Positions 62,390 through 64,000 of a stretch of DNA of 64,000 nt are shown piece after piece. Source of the stretch: Kiritimatiellia bacterium (GTDB lineage Bacteria > Verrucomicrobiota > Kiritimatiellia > RFP12 > UBA1067); the NCBI GenBank assembly GCA_027858965.1, contig JAQIBS010000111.1, forward strand, positions 1 to 64,000. Reading direction: 5' to 3'. The notes below the pieces were generated by a model. It saw only the letters and a program-made list of their open reading frames with translations. It did no database searches and was not told the origin of the DNA. Position 1 is the first letter of the stretch. Every line of letters starts with the position of its first letter. Both the position numbers and the translations under genes were made by a program.

Positions 62390-64000
62390 ATGAGCACGAC
62401 CAAACGAATTCTCTGCATTGACGACGATGTCCAAATACGGGATATGCTGAAGCGGCTTCTGACCGCGGCATCTTATGAAGTCTGGGAAACCGGAAGCGGT
62501 CGGGAGGGACTGGAACTGGCCGGGAAGAGCCCAGACCTCATCATTCTCGACATCGGTCTGCCGGACATAGACGGCTTCGAGATATGCACACGCCTGAAGA
62601 CATGCGACACGACACGAACCATTCCCCTCTTGCAGATTTCAGGGAAGTTCACCGAAGACGAAGATCGCGTGACTGGACTGGAGGGCGGAGCGGATGCCTA
62701 CCTCGTCAAGCCGGTCCCGAATCGCGTGCTGCTGGCCACGGTCCACTCCTTGCTGCGGCTCCATGATGTCGAGCGATCCCTAGCGGCAGCCGTGAAGAAG
62801 GCCGAGGCGGCCAGCGCCGCCAAGACACGATTCCTGTCCAGGATTACTAGCCGACTCCGTCTCCCGCTGAATGCCATCATCGGGTTCTCGGGACAGCTTG
62901 AGGATTCCGCGCTGACCCCCCGGCAACGCGAGTGCGCGGACAATATCAGGGGCAACTCCCAGCGCCTGCTGGCGCTTGTGAACGACCTGTTGGATGCAGC
63001 ACGCCTCGATCTTCACGGGGTAGCACTGGAAGTCTCCGATTTCGATCCTCGCGCGGCGTGTGCGGATGTATTTGCGATGCTGCGTAAAGAGGCCGCGGCC
63101 AAGGACCTCATTCTTGAATGTATCTGTGCGCAAGAGATACCGGCGTCCGTCCGTGCCGATGTGGGCCGTTTTCGACAAGTCCTGGTGCACCTGGTCGAGA
63201 ATGCGATTCGATTTACGCCGCGCGGTGGTGTCACCGTTCGACTGGCGAACAATGGAAGTGTCGCGGCCGCCGAGGGCCTTCTCGTCGAAGTGGAGGATAC
63301 CGGCCCCGGTGTCCCGGCCGATTTCGTATCCTCGCTGTTCCAGCCACTCTCCATACTGATGGATGAACACCCGGCGCCTGAGTCAGGTTCCGGGCTTGGG
63401 TTGGCGATCGCGCACGCCGTCGTGAAACTGATGGGCGGCAGCATGGGGCACCGTCCGGCGGAGGGAGGAGGAGCGGTATTTTGGTTCCGAATTCCGGTTC
63501 AGTCCTCCGCGGCTGATGCGTCTGAGCCGTCTTGTGCGGCATATCCACAGCCGGTTACTAACGCCCGCATTCTACTGGTCGACGACAATGCCGTGAACCT
63601 CAAGGTTGCAGGAAAGATTCTAAGCAGTCTCGGATACGACGTGGTCTCAGCAACCGGTGGAATGGAAGCCGTGAAAATGGCCCGGCATGAGAAGGTCGCG
63701 CTTGTGTTCATGGATCTGCAGATGCCGGATGTAGACGGGTTCGAGGCGACACGGCGGATACGGGAGGGTGATTCTGAATACGCGGGCGTCCAAATCCCGA
63801 TCGTCGCGCTCACAGCTCAGACCGACGAGGATTCGAAACGCCGATGCGCCAATGCGCGGATGGACGGGTACATTACGAAGCCGGTCAGTCGCGCAGCCAT
63901 GGACGAGGCCATATCGCGTTTACTACGGCAGCCGCCGCCAGCGCGAGCGGTCGCGTCCCCCTCCGACCCGGCGAGCCAAGGCGCAGCAATTACACCACCG
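62390..64000 (+). CDS. REC-kinase-REC protein lacking the H-box histidine (partial)
   Basis: 537 codons are visible and the gene runs off the right edge. The ATG at 62390 follows AGAAGGAG and the upstream stop by 2 bases. REC1 (residues 1-125; ILCIDDDVQIRD, Asp54 in IILDIGLPDIDG, K107). Residues 125-145 are a coiled linker. The HisKA region reads FLSRITSRLRLPLNAIIGF: the canonical S-H-E-L-R-T-P is T-S-R-L-R-L-P, so the acceptor His is Ser154. The ATPase boxes look intact (VHLVENAIRFT, DTGPGVP, GSGLGLAI). REC2 from about 392 (ILLVDDNAVNLKV, Asp442 in MDLQMPDVDG). No signal or membrane segment: cytoplasmic. It may act as a phosphatase, a scaffold or an ATP-sensing relay for the upstream kinase. 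Confidence 0.88.
   Translation, partial: MSTTKRILCIDDDVQIRDMLKRLLTAASYEVWETGSGREGLELAGKSPDLIILDIGLPDIDGFEICTRLKTCDTTRTIPLLQISGKFTEDEDRVTGLEGGADAYLVKPVPNRVLLATVHSLLRLHDVERSLAAAVKKAEAASAAKTRFLSRITSRLRLPLNAIIGFSGQLEDSALTPRQRECADNIRGNSQRLLALVNDLLDAARLDLHGVALEVSDFDPRAACADVFAMLRKEAAAKDLILECICAQEIPASVRADVGRFRQVLVHLVENAIRFTPRGGVTVRLANNGSVAAAEGLLVEVEDTGPGVPADFVSSLFQPLSILMDEHPAPESGSGLGLAIAHAVVKLMGGSMGHRPAEGGGAVFWFRIPVQSSAADASEPSCAAYPQPVTNARILLVDDNAVNLKVAGKILSSLGYDVVSATGGMEAVKMARHEKVALVFMDLQMPDVDGFEATRRIREGDSEYAGVQIPIVALTAQTDEDSKRRCANARMDGYITKPVSRAAMDEAISRLLRQPPPARAVASPSDPASQGAAITPP

Overview
The window looks like a piece of a chromosome from the PVC superphylum, most likely Kiritimatiellota or Lentisphaerae (Pontiella-like). 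This is inferred from gene content, not from a marker gene: no rRNA or tRNA was found. The clues are the many secreted beta-strand-repeat, LamG and right-handed beta-helix proteins, secreted glycoside hydrolases encoded away from any SusC/SusD pair, a DUF1080 remnant, a REP-associated tyrosine transposase and many dispersed palindromic intergenic repeats. Most real genes begin with a signal peptide, so the region is devoted largely to the cell surface and to carbohydrate breakdown.

Layout. 0-5 kb holds decaying and intact autotransporter-type beta-strand-repeat proteins, with a small DUF3634 protein between them. 5.3-6.6 kb is an EndoQ-like DNA repair endonuclease. 6.8-28.2 kb is a carbohydrate-active region: a 1428-residue GH-like protein with a CBM9-like insert, a PAF-acetylhydrolase-like esterase, a GH106 alpha-L-rhamnosidase, a GH141-like beta-helix lipoprotein, an unassigned 753-residue secreted protein and two large beta-helix proteins. 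28.3-31.6 kb has two 5'-truncated LamG genes either side of a REP-associated transposase with its repeats. 31.7-38.1 kb has a cupin lipoprotein, an SGNH esterase, a metallophosphoesterase and an acetyl-xylan-esterase-like hydrolase. 38.3-42.3 kb has a YjjJ-type HipA kinase and a di-heme HzsA-like protein. 42.9-49.2 kb is bracketed by two copies of a VF530-family gene and holds a nucleotidyltransferase two-gene module and a 1378-residue beta-helix protein. 49.7-58 kb has a GWIN-repeat protein, a sugar MFS porter, a beta-strand protein split by an in-frame TGA and a CehA/McbA-type PHP protein. 58.5-64 kb is an operon of two multi-domain hybrid histidine kinases, the second running off the window.

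How the parts may work together (inference). The rhamnosidase, GH141-like protein, beta-helix proteins, esterases, lyxose-isomerase-like cupin and sugar porter suggest stepwise removal of acyl groups and side chains from a rhamnose- or fucose-containing plant or algal polysaccharide, followed by uptake of monosaccharides. No sulfatase and no SusC/SusD-like pair is present, so any sulfated substrate would need other loci.

The most unusual features are: a hydrophobic C-terminal tail shared by unrelated secreted proteins; a second C-terminal module left as orphan scraps at 49.6 and 50.9 kb; an inverted-repeat cassette with an internally deleted four-helix-bundle gene that interrupts a Tat-lipoprotein gene at 20.3 kb; palindromic repeats near the transposase that recur tens of kb away; a leaderless hipA-like gene whose promoter and start codon carry a repeated 12-mer; a REC-kinase-REC protein with no phosphoacceptor histidine; and a nucleotidyltransferase/small-protein pair inside the VF530 duplication. 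All are read by eye; family names rest on recalled motifs, not database searches.
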